38,835 nt of DNA from an uncultured Clostridia bacterium (GTDB lineage Bacteria; Bacillota; Clostridia; Oscillospirales; Ruminococcaceae), in contig CANQVE010000021.1 of NCBI GenBank assembly GCA_947627205.1, positions 1 to 38,835 of the forward strand. Reading direction: 5' to 3'. The notes beneath the pieces were generated by a model that saw nothing but the letters and a program-made list of their open reading frames with translations, was not told the DNA's origin and searched no databases. This document shows, in pieces, positions 1 to 6,885 of the stretch; the stretch's first letter is position 1; every line of letters starts with the position of its first letter. Made by a program: the position numbers and the translations under genes.

Positions 1-20
1 GTTTCGCGGCTTCGCCGCGA

Positions 21-62
21 CCAGAGGGGAAAAATTTTTTGAAAAAAATTTTTCCCCTCTGG
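21..62. repeat. 20-bp perfect palindrome (hairpin)
   Basis: Positions 21-40 and 43-62 are exact inverted complements with a 2-base centre. The arm runs from CCAGAGGGG into A5 and T6. A smaller GCGGC/GCCGC hairpin lies just before it at 6-18. The same design (G run, A run, T run and their complement) recurs at 304-335, so the two palindromes bound the repeat block between them. It could act as a bidirectional terminator for a gene left of the window, but it is more symmetrical than a usual terminator. Confidence 0.7.
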
Positions 63-63
63 A

Positions 64-300
64 CTCCCCTTTCAAAAAACTTTCGTGCGCACGCTCGTCA
101 GGTCGTTTGAAATTTTAACGTGCTTCGCCGCTCGAAGCAGCTTCTAGCCTCTAGCTTCTAACCTCTAGCTTCTAGCTGCGCTCCCCTTTCAAAAAACTTT
201 CGTGCGCCCGCCCGTTTGGTGGTTTGAGCGGAAAAGCGCTTTCCCGCTCGAAACAAATTCTAGCTTCTAGCCTCTAAAACTTTAGCTTCTAGATGGGGTT
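64..300. repeat. Duplicated intergenic unit with CTAGCTTCT-like tracts
   Basis: A 27-base stretch at 64-90 is repeated exactly at 181-207. In both copies it is followed by a related GTTTGA-containing stretch, a CGCTCGAA motif and then degenerate runs of CTAGCTTCT, CTAGCCTCT and CTAACCTCT (about 140-180 and 260-295). The unit is therefore about 115 bases, present twice. Similar CTCTAGCCTCT/CTTACCTCT tracts recur at 3340-3440 and near 5010, so this is a dispersed noncoding repeat family. No open reading frame of interest was seen. Confidence 0.65.
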
Positions 301-303
301 CAA

Positions 304-335
304 GGGGGAAAACCTTTTTTAAAAGGTTTTCCCCC
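304..335. repeat. 15-bp palindrome downstream of ybaK
   Basis: GGGGGAAAACCTTTT at 304-318 pairs perfectly with 321-335 across a TT loop, followed by a run of eleven C up to 341. It starts a few bases after the ybaK stop (minus strand) and may serve as its transcript end, although the T run lies inside the stem rather than after it. It is related in design to the palindrome at 21-62. Confidence 0.55.
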
Positions 336-345
336 CCCCCCTTGC

Positions 346-822
346 TTAAAACGTAATATCCGCGAAGTTCCCTTTGCACGCTCCTGCGAGCGCGTCGGGC
401 GAAAGCTCTATCTGAAGCCCTAATCTTCCTCCGCTTACAAATATGCTCTCCTGCCCTTTCGCCGTTTCGTCTATAAACGTCAAGAACGGCTTTTTCATTC
501 CTATCGGAGAAACACCTCCGCGTATATATCCCGTAAGCGCGTTTATGTCTTTTACATGCACAGGCTCAAGCGCCTTTTCTCCCGCGCACCTCGCGCATTT
601 TTTAAGATCAAGCTCGCGGTCAACGGGCAAAACAAAAACGTAATTCTTCCCGTTTTTCGCCGCCGTGACAATGGTCTTAAACGTCCTCGAATACTCCTGC
701 CCGAGCATATCTGCCACCTGTATTCCGTCCGAAAAATCCTCGCATTCATAGGTATGAGCAGTGTAGCTTATCTTCAACTTATCAAGCATTCTAAGGGCGT
801 TTGTCTTTGCTTCCTTTGACAT
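346..822 (-). CDS. ybaK: YbaK/EbsC-type aminoacyl-tRNA deacylase
   Basis: A 158-residue protein of the YbaK/ProX editing-domain family, whose members hydrolyse mischarged Cys-tRNA(Pro) (and Cys-tRNA(Cys)) in trans in the cytosol. The whole length matches a single-domain YbaK. Visible family signs are the SRTFKTIV segment with the conserved Lys at residue 49, a VLPVDRELDLKK segment, the GYIRGGVSPIG loop and a C-terminal SGGRLGLQIEL segment. The start ATG overlaps the stop of the upstream 45-residue gene in a TGATG arrangement, so translation is probably coupled. Family assignment is firm; exact tRNA specificity is inferred from the family. Confidence 0.93.
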   Translation of the reverse strand: MSKEAKTNALRMLDKLKISYTAHTYECEDFSDGIQVADMLGQEYSRTFKTIVTAAKNGKNYVFVLPVDRELDLKKCARCAGEKALEPVHVKDINALTGYIRGGVSPIGMKKPFLTFIDETAKGQESIFVSGGRLGLQIELSPDALAGACKGNFADITF

Positions 823-959
823 CAGACTCCCTCTTCTATGTCAAAATAATCGTCCTCGCACATATCCGTTTTTCTCAGAAGCAAGAACGCGGCAACAGAC
901 GCTGCGGCTGCAATAAATACTAATATTCCCGAAACAATGCATAAAATTTTAGCGTTCAT
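822..959 (-). CDS. 45-residue single-TM peptide, coupled to ybaK
   Basis: Translating 959 to 822 on the minus strand gives MNAKILCIVSGILVFIAAAA followed by a basic LLLRK and a short acidic tail (EDDYFDIEEGV). A perfect GGAGGT ribosome binding site lies five bases upstream of the ATG, and the stop shares one base with the ybaK start. The predicted layout is one transmembrane helix (about residues 5-27) with a cytosolic acidic tail, or an uncleaved signal anchor. I know no family for it. Strong Shine-Dalgarno, coupling and sensible composition argue that it is a real gene. Confidence 0.75.
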   Translation of the reverse strand: MNAKILCIVSGILVFIAAAASVAAFLLLRKTDMCEDDYFDIEEGV

Positions 960-979
960 TTTTACCTCCAGCGGTTTTA

Positions 980-1567
980 TCAGCGGAATCTTTCTACCAT
1001 TTCGCCTATGCCGTTATCGTTTGTAGGCTCGCCTATTGCTCCGAATTTCCACTCGCCGTTGTGACGGTATACCTCGCCGAAGACCATAGCCGTTCTTCCG
1101 TCATAATTCTCGGAAAGGTTGAACTTGCAGAGTTCCTTTCCATTGTCTGCGTCTACAACGCGGATAAACGCATTTCTTATCATGCCGAACTGCTGTTTAC
1201 GCTCGCGTGCCTGATAGATAGTGACAGTAAACACTATTTTAGTATAATTTGCGGGAACTCTGTTGAGCTCTACTATTATCTGCTCATCGTCGCCGTCGCC
1301 TGCGCCTGTGAGATTATCTCCGCAATGGCGCACCGAACCGCTCATGTGTGTGAGATTGCCGTAATACACTACGTCATTCGGCGTTTCAAGTCTTCCCGAT
1401 GCGCCGATAAGCAGAGCCGAAGCGTCGCAGTCTATGTCCTCCTGTCTTGAAAACAGCGAGAACTTTTTCGGAGCTTCGTCCCAGCCAAGTCCGACAACGA
1501 TTGTTTTAAGACCTGCGTTTGATTTTGTAAGGTCTACCTTTTGCCCTTTTTGAAGATTTACAGACAT
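980..1567 (-). CDS. terD: TerD-family stress protein
   Basis: A 195-residue protein of the TerD/TerE/CABP family, small Ca2+-binding beta-sandwich proteins named for tellurite resistance and general stress. The start is the typical MSVNLQKGQKVDLTK. Other family signs are GLGWD near residue 30, DIDCDASALL, NDVVYYGNL, the GDGDDEQIIVEL loop with acidic metal-binding residues, and the FIRVVDADNGKELCKFNL segment. The ribosome binding site is AAGGAGG eight bases before ATG. It is alone: no terB/C/E/Z or tellurium operon partners surround it, so a general stress or Ca2+-linked role is more likely than tellurite resistance. Family sure, role uncertain. Confidence 0.93.
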   Translation of the reverse strand: MSVNLQKGQKVDLTKSNAGLKTIVVGLGWDEAPKKFSLFSRQEDIDCDASALLIGASGRLETPNDVVYYGNLTHMSGSVRHCGDNLTGAGDGDDEQIIVELNRVPANYTKIVFTVTIYQARERKQQFGMIRNAFIRVVDADNGKELCKFNLSENYDGRTAMVFGEVYRHNGEWKFGAIGEPTNDNGIGEMVERFR

Positions 1568-1637
1568 AATTTTTCCTCCTTGAAAAAATTTAGTTCCATG
1601 TTTTATTATACAGCATAAGTGCTGAATTTAAACGGTT

Positions 1638-3158
1638 TTAATCGAGCTTTGTCTCCTTTGCCTTTGCAAAAAGCTCGTCTACCTTTTTCCCATCGACCTT
1701 TGTCATAAGTGAAACAACAACTACTGCTACAAGCGCGATAAAGAACGCAGGCAGGAGCGAATAAACGCCTGTTCCCGAAAGCACGGGTATGCTCTCCCAC
1801 AAAATTACCGAAGCGCCGCCCGCTATAATGCCTGCAACTGCGCCCGGCATTGTCATCTTCTTCCAGAACAACGACAGGAGCATTGCGGGACCGAACGCCG
1901 CGCCGAAGCCTGCCCATGCATAAGATACAAGTCCCATAACGGAGCTGTTCGGGTCGAACGCGATAAAATAAGCTATAACTGCAACTAAAATTACCGCGGC
2001 TCTCGATATCCACATAAGCGTTTTTTCCGAAGCGTTTTTCTTAAAGAGCTTGAACATATCGTTCGTTACCGCCGAAGAGGTTACAAGAAGCTGACTGTCG
2101 GCGGTGCTCATAATTGCCGCAAGAATTGCGGAAAGGATTATGCCTGCAATAAGCGCGGGCAAGAGCGAGCTTGAAAGGAACATAAAGATTTTTTCATTGT
2201 CGCCTATAGCGTTGAATTTAGCAAGAAGCTCTGCGTTTTCGGGAGCATTCAGGAATAGCATTCCGAAAATTCCGACAAGCGCTGCGCATACAAGTGTTAC
2301 AAACACCCAAACCGTTGCGATTATGCGGGACTTTTTGATAAGATCACTGCTCTTAATTGCCATAAAGCGAACAAGAATATGGGGCATACCGAAATAACCG
2401 AGTCCCCACGCAAGTCCCGAAACAATGGTAGTAATAGCCAAAGAACCGTCGGGATTATGTATAAAGCTGAGATAATACTTAGAAATGGTTTCGTTTGCAA
2501 CTGCCGCGTCAAATACAGCGCCCATGTCCTTTGTCCGGAATAATATAACTACAGGCACTACTATCAATGCCGCGAACATCAGCATACCCTGTATAACGTC
2601 GGTATAGCAGACCGCAAGAAATCCTCCGAGGAACGTATACGAGATGATAATAAGCGCGCCTATAGTGAGCGCAAGAGTATAATCTATCCCAAAAACGTAA
2701 TTAAACAGCTTTGCGCCGCTGCTGAATGCAGACGCGGTATAGATAAGGAAGAAGAAGAAAATAATCGCCGCGCAGACAAATCTTAAAACGGGAGAAGAAC
2801 TGAAAAAGCGCTTCTGGAAATACTCGGGGATCGTTATGGCATCGCCCGCCGCATAAGACATTTTGCGAAGTCTTGAAGCACAGATAAGCCAATTGAGGTA
2901 TGTACCGACAAACAGACCTATCGCTATCCAACTTTGCGTAAGACCGCCGACAAGAATTGAACCCGGAAGTCCCATAAGCAGCCAGCCGCTCATATCCGAA
3001 GCCTGCGCGGAAATTGCTGTTGTCCAGCTTCCGAGGTTTCTTCCACCGAGGAAATAGTCGCTCATATTTTTCGAGCGCTTAAAGGAAATTATTCCTATTA
3101 CGATTATTACCACGGCGTAAAGCACAAACGCCGCGACCGTATAAACATTAAACTCCAT
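1638..3158 (-). CDS. putP: Sodium/proline symporter (PutP type)
   Basis: A 506-residue SSS-family (solute:sodium symporter) integral membrane protein with the length and hydrophobic pattern of a 13-TM PutP. Recognisable segments are the N-terminal YFLGGRNLGSW followed by AISAQASDMSGWLLMGLPG, which carries the conserved Na+-site region of TM2, then SYTFLGGFLAVCYTDVIQG and STADSQLLVTSSAV. It would import L-proline with Na+ for nutrition or osmoprotection. It is monocistronic with its own promoter (3195-3223) and an AAAGGAG site seven bases before ATG. Substrate is inferred; SSS paralogues for other amino acids or pantothenate look similar, but the PutP-like N terminus favours proline. Confidence 0.9.
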   Translation of the reverse strand: MEFNVYTVAAFVLYAVVIIVIGIISFKRSKNMSDYFLGGRNLGSWTTAISAQASDMSGWLLMGLPGSILVGGLTQSWIAIGLFVGTYLNWLICASRLRKMSYAAGDAITIPEYFQKRFFSSSPVLRFVCAAIIFFFFLIYTASAFSSGAKLFNYVFGIDYTLALTIGALIIISYTFLGGFLAVCYTDVIQGMLMFAALIVVPVVILFRTKDMGAVFDAAVANETISKYYLSFIHNPDGSLAITTIVSGLAWGLGYFGMPHILVRFMAIKSSDLIKKSRIIATVWVFVTLVCAALVGIFGMLFLNAPENAELLAKFNAIGDNEKIFMFLSSSLLPALIAGIILSAILAAIMSTADSQLLVTSSAVTNDMFKLFKKNASEKTLMWISRAAVILVAVIAYFIAFDPNSSVMGLVSYAWAGFGAAFGPAMLLSLFWKKMTMPGAVAGIIAGGASVILWESIPVLSGTGVYSLLPAFFIALVAVVVVSLMTKVDGKKVDELFAKAKETKLD

Positions 3159-3194
3159 TTATTTACTCCTTTGTTTTTTTACTTATACGTTTTT

Positions 3195-3223
3195 ATTCTA
3201 ACATATTTTTACAAATAAATCAA
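3195..3223 (-). promoter_or_regulatory. Sigma-A promoter of putP
   Basis: On the minus strand TTGATT (3223-3218) and TAGAAT (3200-3195) are separated by 17 bases. The -10 element ends about 36 bases before the putP start codon. Confidence 0.65.
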
Positions 3224-3249
3224 TAGAAAAATGAAAAAAATGTGAAGTG

Positions 3250-3428
3250 GGATTGGCAGTTGTCAGTTGACAGGGTACAGTATGCAGTAACAGCCGAAAG
3301 TCTGTCCGCTGAATAAAAGCAATAAAGAGGCTAAAGTTCAAACTCTAGCCTCTAGCTTCTTTCTCTGAAAACCAAAAAACTTTTTCTCCCAAAAGCTCCC
3401 CGGCTTTCTTACCTCTTACTTCTTATCT
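3250..3428. repeat. Dispersed intergenic repeats upstream of putP
   Basis: Between putP and the CDF gene, 3255-3292 carries a run of TGTCAGTTGACAGGGTACAG type, the same family as 12901-12935 and 13076-13132. 3340-3440 carries CTCTAGCCTCTAGCTTCT and CTTACCTCTTACTTC tracts like those at 140-300. No coding potential was seen in the gap. Confidence 0.5.
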
Positions 3429-4325
3429 CTAACCTCTAAAAGGGTTAACGTGCACCATACAATGCTTCACGTTTTCAAATGAACCCTCTATTGCGTCATG
3501 TACTGCCTCCGCTATCTTATGCGCTTCTATCAGCGTCTTTTCCCCGTTTACCGCTATCTCCACATCAACATATATCTTCGAGCCGAACAACCTCGTTTTT
3601 ATATCGTCTATCCCCTCTACCCCGCTCTGTTCAAGAATAATCTCTTTCATCTTATTTACAATTTCCATCGGGCAAGCCTTATCGACCATTTTATCCACAG
3701 CGTCCTTAAATATATCGAACGCCGCTTTTAAAATAAACACGCATATTATAACGCTCGCAACCGAATCCGCTATCGGGAAACCCAGCCTTGCGCCCAAAAT
3801 TCCCGCAAATGCGCCTATTGATGACAGCGAATCCGAACGGTGGTGCCATGCGTCAGCCATCAAAGCTCCCGAATTTATCCTCTTTGCCGCGGCTCTTGTA
3901 TACCAATACATCCACTCTTTTACAACTACCGAAACAACTGCCGCTATAAGCGCCATTACTCCGGGAATTGCAATTTCCTTATAATTGCCCTCAAGAATTT
4001 TACCGATACCCTCTGCACCTATACCGAAGCCCGTTGCCGCCAATATCACCGCAAGCACGATAGACGCCACGCACTCCATTCTTTCATGACCGTATGGATG
4101 GTCGTCGTCGGATTTTTTCTCGGACAATTTTATGCCGATGATAACAATAAAAGTACTGAAAACATCCGAAGCGGAATGAACAGCATCGGAGACCATTGCT
4201 CCCGATTTTGCAAATATTCCCGCGATAAGTTTCAGAATTGAAAGAGATGTATTTACGATAATGCTCACGGCGGAAACGCGCATTGCCGTTTTGTTATCGT
4301 CGGGCTGAACATTATTATTTCCCAT
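3429..4325 (-). CDS. CDF-family divalent metal exporter, NiCo-riboswitch controlled
   Basis: A 298-residue cation diffusion facilitator (CzcD/FieF/YiiP-like) that exports divalent metals by proton antiport. Six TM helices fill residues 18-205, followed by a cytosolic ferredoxin-like domain ending near CMVHVN. The two metal-site HxxxD motifs are visible: H50/D54 in TM2 (DAVHSASD) and H161/D165 in TM5 (AWHHRSD). The TM2-TM3 region has DDDHPYGHERME. CDF members vary among Zn, Fe, Mn, Co and Ni. The upstream RNA (4356-4455) looks like a NiCo riboswitch, so Ni2+/Co2+ efflux is the best guess. It is monocistronic. Confidence 0.9.
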   Translation of the reverse strand: MGNNNVQPDDNKTAMRVSAVSIIVNTSLSILKLIAGIFAKSGAMVSDAVHSASDVFSTFIVIIGIKLSEKKSDDDHPYGHERMECVASIVLAVILAATGFGIGAEGIGKILEGNYKEIAIPGVMALIAAVVSVVVKEWMYWYTRAAAKRINSGALMADAWHHRSDSLSSIGAFAGILGARLGFPIADSVASVIICVFILKAAFDIFKDAVDKMVDKACPMEIVNKMKEIILEQSGVEGIDDIKTRLFGSKIYVDVEIAVNGEKTLIEAHKIAEAVHDAIEGSFENVKHCMVHVNPFRG

Positions 4326-4355
4326 TATTACCTCCCGAAAAATAAGGCATTATAC

Positions 4356-4389
4356 AAAAAGCCCGCAGGACATTTTCTGTCCCGCGGGC
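4356..4389 (-). terminator. Riboswitch expression-platform terminator
   Basis: On the minus strand GCCCGC-GGACA pairs with TGTCC-GCGGGC around a GAAAA loop (4389-4361) and is followed by TTTTT (4360-4356). It sits directly after the NiCo aptamer and about 30 bases before the CDF start, so it is the switchable terminator. Confidence 0.8.
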
Positions 4390-4398
4390 GATTTTCCC

Positions 4399-4455
4399 AC
4401 TGCCGACTTTTGCGGCCCGACTGCGCGAAAACTAACTTTCGCCGCCTGCTCAGTT
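4399..4455 (-). promoter_or_regulatory. NiCo (czcD) riboswitch aptamer
   Basis: Read on the minus strand the RNA has the P1 pair ACUG (4454-4451) with CAGU (4402-4399), the conserved GAGCAGGC just inside it, a GCGAAA/UUUCGC stem, then GCAGUCGGGCCGCAAAAGUC, in which GCCG pairs with CGGC downstream. The AGCAGGC and CGGGCYGCAAAAGYGGC-like segments match the NiCo riboswitch as I remember it. Members bind Ni2+ or Co2+ and turn on efflux genes. The CDF gene downstream and the adjoining terminator fit this. Assignment is by eye. A -10-like TATAAT at 4476-4471 would start the RNA just before P1. Confidence 0.82.
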
Positions 4456-4598
4456 GTACTATAGCAATTTATTATATGCATTACAAGAAGTTTTGGTGAA
4501 GTGTATTTTATCATAACCGCAAAGTTGTGATATAATTATAACCTATCCATTCCAAGGCGCTTTATATAAAGCCACATACGAACAATAATATTTCAATC

Positions 4599-4627
4599 AT
4601 TATATCATGACCGTTCATTTTTGTCAA
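4599..4627 (-). promoter_or_regulatory. Perfect sigma-A promoter, minus strand
   Basis: TTGACA (4627-4622) and TATAAT (4604-4599) are spaced 17 bases on the minus strand, back to back with the tRNA promoter. It would transcribe toward the riboswitch and CDF gene with a leader of about 130 bases before the aptamer, containing a GGCTTTATATAAAGC stem. It may be the main CDF promoter, or it may start a separate short transcript. Confidence 0.6.
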
Positions 4628-4685
4628 CGGGATATCAAATTTTCGTCGGATTGCACAAATCAACTGCGCGTCTGCCCTATTCCCC

Positions 4686-4714
4686 TTGACAAAACAAAGT
4701 TTTTGTTGTATAAT
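4686..4714 (+). promoter_or_regulatory. Perfect sigma-A promoter of tRNA-Pro(UGG)
   Basis: TTGACA at 4686-4691 and TATAAT at 4709-4714, 17-base spacer, 23 bases before the tRNA. Confidence 0.85.
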
Positions 4715-4737
4715 TATTGAGTATTGTTGAATATCAT

Positions 4738-4813
4738 CGGGGTGTGGCGCAGGTGATAGCGCGCGAAGTTTGGGACTTTGAGGCCGCAGGTTTGAGTCCT
4801 GTCACCCCGACCA
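4738..4813 (+). tRNA. tRNA-Pro (anticodon UGG)
   Basis: All four stems fold. The acceptor CGGGGTG pairs with CACCCCG, followed by A73 and encoded CCA. The D stem is GCGC/GCGC, the anticodon stem CGAAG/CTTTG (one G-U), and the T stem GCAGG/CCTGT. The anticodon loop TTTGGGA gives UGG, which reads CCA and, with wobble, other Pro codons. Oddity: the D loop AGGTGATA puts A at position 19 and the T loop TTTGAGT puts U at position 56, where nearly all tRNAs have G19 and C56. The changes compensate each other (A19-U56). It is a monocistronic transcript with its own promoter and terminator. Confidence 0.93.
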
Positions 4814-4822
4814 ATTTTACTT

Positions 4823-4865
4823 CCCGTAAATGGCTTAACAAAGCCGTTTGCGGGATTTCTTTTTT
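4823..4865 (+). terminator. Terminator of tRNA-Pro(UGG)
   Basis: CCCG..AAA.GGCTT pairs with AAGCC.TTT.GCGGG (4823-4854) around an AACA loop, followed by a T-rich tract. Confidence 0.8.
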
Positions 4866-5391
4866 GCTCATTTTAGGGTTTGTTCTTTATTTGTTCTTTA
4901 TTTTGAAAATATAGCGTTCGGCTGTGTGTTTTATGGTTGCGGGCTTAAAAATTGGTTGCAGGTCTTGACTTATAAGAGGTTAGAATTTGTACCGAACGTT
5001 TGTTCGCCGAGTTCTTACCTCTTACTGTCAATACAATATTTTCAAAATATGTGTCGGAACTCAAAATTTGGGAGTTATTAAACGGAATGGGAAATAAATA
5101 CTGATTTTTTCTCCTAGCGCGCTAATTCCTTAAAATTTTCTTAAATTATTCTGAAGTATCTCTAACAATTTTCTAAAGGTATTCTTACATTTAAAAATTC
5201 CTATTGAATGTTTTTTACGGTTAGGGTATAATCATTAATATCAAAAGCCGAATGCCGTTCCGATACGGATAACAAGAAAGGACGAATGGTTTCGCTTTGG
5301 GGACATATTTTTTCAATTTCATTTTTATACTATAGTCATAAATTCTGATAACGTATTGTCAATGATAAAATTACCTGCTACACTATGAATT
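4866..5391. other. Noncoding AT-rich gap with VanZ-gene promoter
   Basis: No convincing long gene. A promoter TTGAAT (5204-5209), 17-base spacer, TATAAT (5227-5232) reads rightward toward the VanZ gene. A 20-codon open frame (5286-5348, starting MVSLWGHIF) follows a close AAAGGA; it could be a leader peptide or chance. An ATATTTT/AAAATAT hairpin lies near 5035-5049. Confidence 0.5.
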
Positions 5392-5421
5392 TTGATTGAA
5401 TTAACAAAGGAAGATACATTT

Positions 5422-6099
5422 ATGGATGACACTAAAAATAAACTGCTCGATCTGATCGATTGGATATATATGAATTGTGGCAGTTTTGACGCTTTAATTT
5501 ACTTGTTGCCGATATTTGTATTGTTTTGCGCAATTTATTGTATTGCGCGCGCTGTTTGGCACAAGCACAGGTTCGGTGCTGATTTTGCAATCGTGCGAAA
5601 AAAATCCCGACTTAACGAATTTATCAGATTTCTTTTAGTTTTTTGGGGTGTATTTATAATTTGCGGGTTGCTGACGCCTACAGAATTCTGGAAATATTTT
5701 TGGCAATGTATGGTTCACAGATTTGAATACAATCCGTTTGAGGATTTTTTCCGTGCTCCCCGTATGCCAAACCCCTTTCCAAATTTATTGTCTTGTATTT
5801 TGAACGGTCATCCCGAATGGTTTTTCCATTCGGCACACATAACTGATATTCTGTTAAACATTTCATTATTTGTTCCATTGGGTTTAGCTCTGCCGTTTAT
5901 CTGTAAAAAGGCGAAATTACTTAAGATAACGCTCATTGGTTTTTCTTTAAGTTTTGTTATAGAGATAGTACAAATTTTTCTTAATGGCAGATCGAGCAAT
6001 ATTGATGATTTGCTGTGCAATACAGCCGGTGCAGCTTTAGGTTATGCGTTGTATGTCCTTATGAAAAAGGTATTTCCCAAGTTTACTGCAAAGTGCTAA
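5422..6099 (+). CDS. VanZ-like membrane protein
   Basis: A 225-residue VanZ-family protein (named for teicoplanin resistance; most family members have unknown roles at the envelope). About five TM helices are visible: near residues 17-38, one around FLLVFWGVFIICGLL, then NISLFVPLGLALPF, then the ITLIGFSLSFVIEIVQIF segment with the family's conserved E, and a last helix after NIDDLLCNTAGAALGY, where the NIDD(L) and G residues are hallmark. I chose ATG 5422 over an in-frame TTG at 5392 because AAAGGAAG lies 8 bases upstream of it. It stands alone, with no van genes nearby, so glycopeptide resistance is not implied. Confidence 0.88.
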   Translation: MDDTKNKLLDLIDWIYMNCGSFDALIYLLPIFVLFCAIYCIARAVWHKHRFGADFAIVRKKSRLNEFIRFLLVFWGVFIICGLLTPTEFWKYFWQCMVHRFEYNPFEDFFRAPRMPNPFPNLLSCILNGHPEWFFHSAHITDILLNISLFVPLGLALPFICKKAKLLKITLIGFSLSFVIEIVQIFLNGRSSNIDDLLCNTAGAALGYALYVLMKKVFPKFTAKC

Positions 6100-6332
6100 T
6101 TGTCAGCAAACGAAGTATTCCAAAATTTATCAAATTCTGACGTTCAATCAGACCAACCCTGACAATATTCAAAACCTCGCCAAATCCCAACTGATAAGGT
6201 GAGCTTTTTCATATTGCGATACTCCGTATTTTTCGACCGAATACTGCTGTTCAAATGATTGATTTTCAAGTAATGACCGTAAGAGTTTGAAAGGTGTTTT
6301 CAAAAAATTCGTGACCATTTTCATTAAATCCC
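6100..6332. other. Gap downstream of VanZ gene, possible gene remnant
   Basis: The minus strand has a short open frame (6169-6375) whose part ENQSFEQQYSVEKYGVSQYE looks protein-like, and another frame gives GEVLNIVRVGLIERQN. Neither has a ribosome binding site or recognisable family, and the first runs into the ncRNA promoter. At most a decayed fragment. Confidence 0.3.
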
Positions 6333-6361
6333 TTGACAACATTAAAACTTTGGTATATAAT
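6333..6361 (+). promoter_or_regulatory. Perfect sigma-A promoter of small RNA
   Basis: TTGACA at 6333-6338 and TATAAT at 6356-6361 with exactly 17 bases between; as strong as the two tRNA promoters in this window. Confidence 0.75.
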
Positions 6362-6367
6362 ATCATT

Positions 6368-6436
6368 AGAGCCAAGTGCGTCTGTTAATTCGGGCAATGG
6401 TAGCCCCCATCTTTCAGACTGCGCTTGGCTTTTTCT
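6368..6436 (+). ncRNA. Short structured RNA, unknown family
   Basis: About 7 bases after the perfect promoter a single long stem begins. AGCCAAG, GC and GTCTG on the left (6370-6384) pair with CAGAC, GC and CTTGGCT on the right (about 6415-6430). An inner GGGC/GCCC hairpin lies inside, and TTTTTCTTT follows directly. The whole transcript would be about 65-70 nt and would end at its own hairpin. It lies between convergent VanZ and DUF3021 genes, so it is neither a leader nor antisense to a complete gene. I cannot name a family. It could be a stand-alone small RNA or an aptamer-like element. Confidence 0.6.
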
Positions 6437-6450
6437 TTGTCGTAAAAGTG

Positions 6451-6882
6451 TCATCTGCGCTTATTATTTTCCTTTATTTTTTCATTGACCTTGTCGGCGG
6501 TTCTCTTGCCCGTGTAATAAAGAGAAAAGAAAGTGACTGCATAAACAAAAGCAATTGACACAAGCATCATAATAACTCCCAAAACGCTCGGAGTATACCA
6601 ATCGAGAATATATCCGCCCGTCAATACAACCACCGTTAAGAATATTATATGGATAATATAGCGCAGTATTGTTCCTTTACGGCTTTTTGTTTCATCAGAG
6701 CCATTTATCAATACCGTGCCGACAGCGCAGATAAACGAAATAATGAGTATCGCGGGAAGATCGGTCACAGGCATTTGCTTTTTCGTTATATCATTCCCGT
6801 ATGAAATCCAGCTGTACAAAAAATAAACCAGCATTACTGACGCAGAAATAACCGCCGTGACATTAACAATTTTTTTCAGCAT
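6451..6882 (-). CDS. DUF3021 family membrane protein
   Basis: A 143-residue protein with four predicted TM helices (about residues 4-23, 43-60, 73-95 and 100-122) and a basic tail ending KIKENNKRR. This is the DUF3021 pattern. The family almost always sits beside a LytTR-domain regulator and is thought to modulate it from the membrane. It starts 3 bases after the LytTR gene and is the last gene of the four-gene ABC operon. Confidence 0.85.
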   Translation of the reverse strand: MLKKIVNVTAVISASVMLVYFLYSWISYGNDITKKQMPVTDLPAILIISFICAVGTVLINGSDETKSRKGTILRYIIHIIFLTVVVLTGGYILDWYTPSVLGVIMMLVSIAFVYAVTFFSLYYTGKRTADKVNEKIKENNKRR

Positions 6883-6885
6883 AAT

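Noticed and set aside
64-300. Possible CRISPR-like repeat array
   Set aside because: Only two copies of a ~115-base unit plus low-complexity tracts; no regular short repeats with unique spacers and no cas genes.
980-1567. TerD as a member of the VWA/tubulin-like system
   Set aside because: TerD and VWA genes do meet in Ter stress clusters, but here TerD is about 33 kb from the VWA gene, with unrelated genes between, so no link can be claimed.
4848-5081. 77-residue plus-strand frame after tRNA-Pro(UGG)
   Set aside because: Overlaps the tRNA terminator, has no Shine-Dalgarno and no protein-like pattern.
5286-5348. 20-residue frame after an AAAGGA before the VanZ gene
   Set aside because: Very short, tight 3-4 base spacing and no attenuator-like structure after it; leader-peptide role not supported.
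5422-6099. Glycopeptide resistance locus
   Set aside because: Only a VanZ-like protein is present, without vanH/A/X or regulators; the family is widespread and mostly not about resistance.
6169-6375. 68-residue minus-strand frame next to the small RNA
   Set aside because: Starts inside the small-RNA promoter region, has no ribosome binding site and no recognised family; kept only as a possible remnant.
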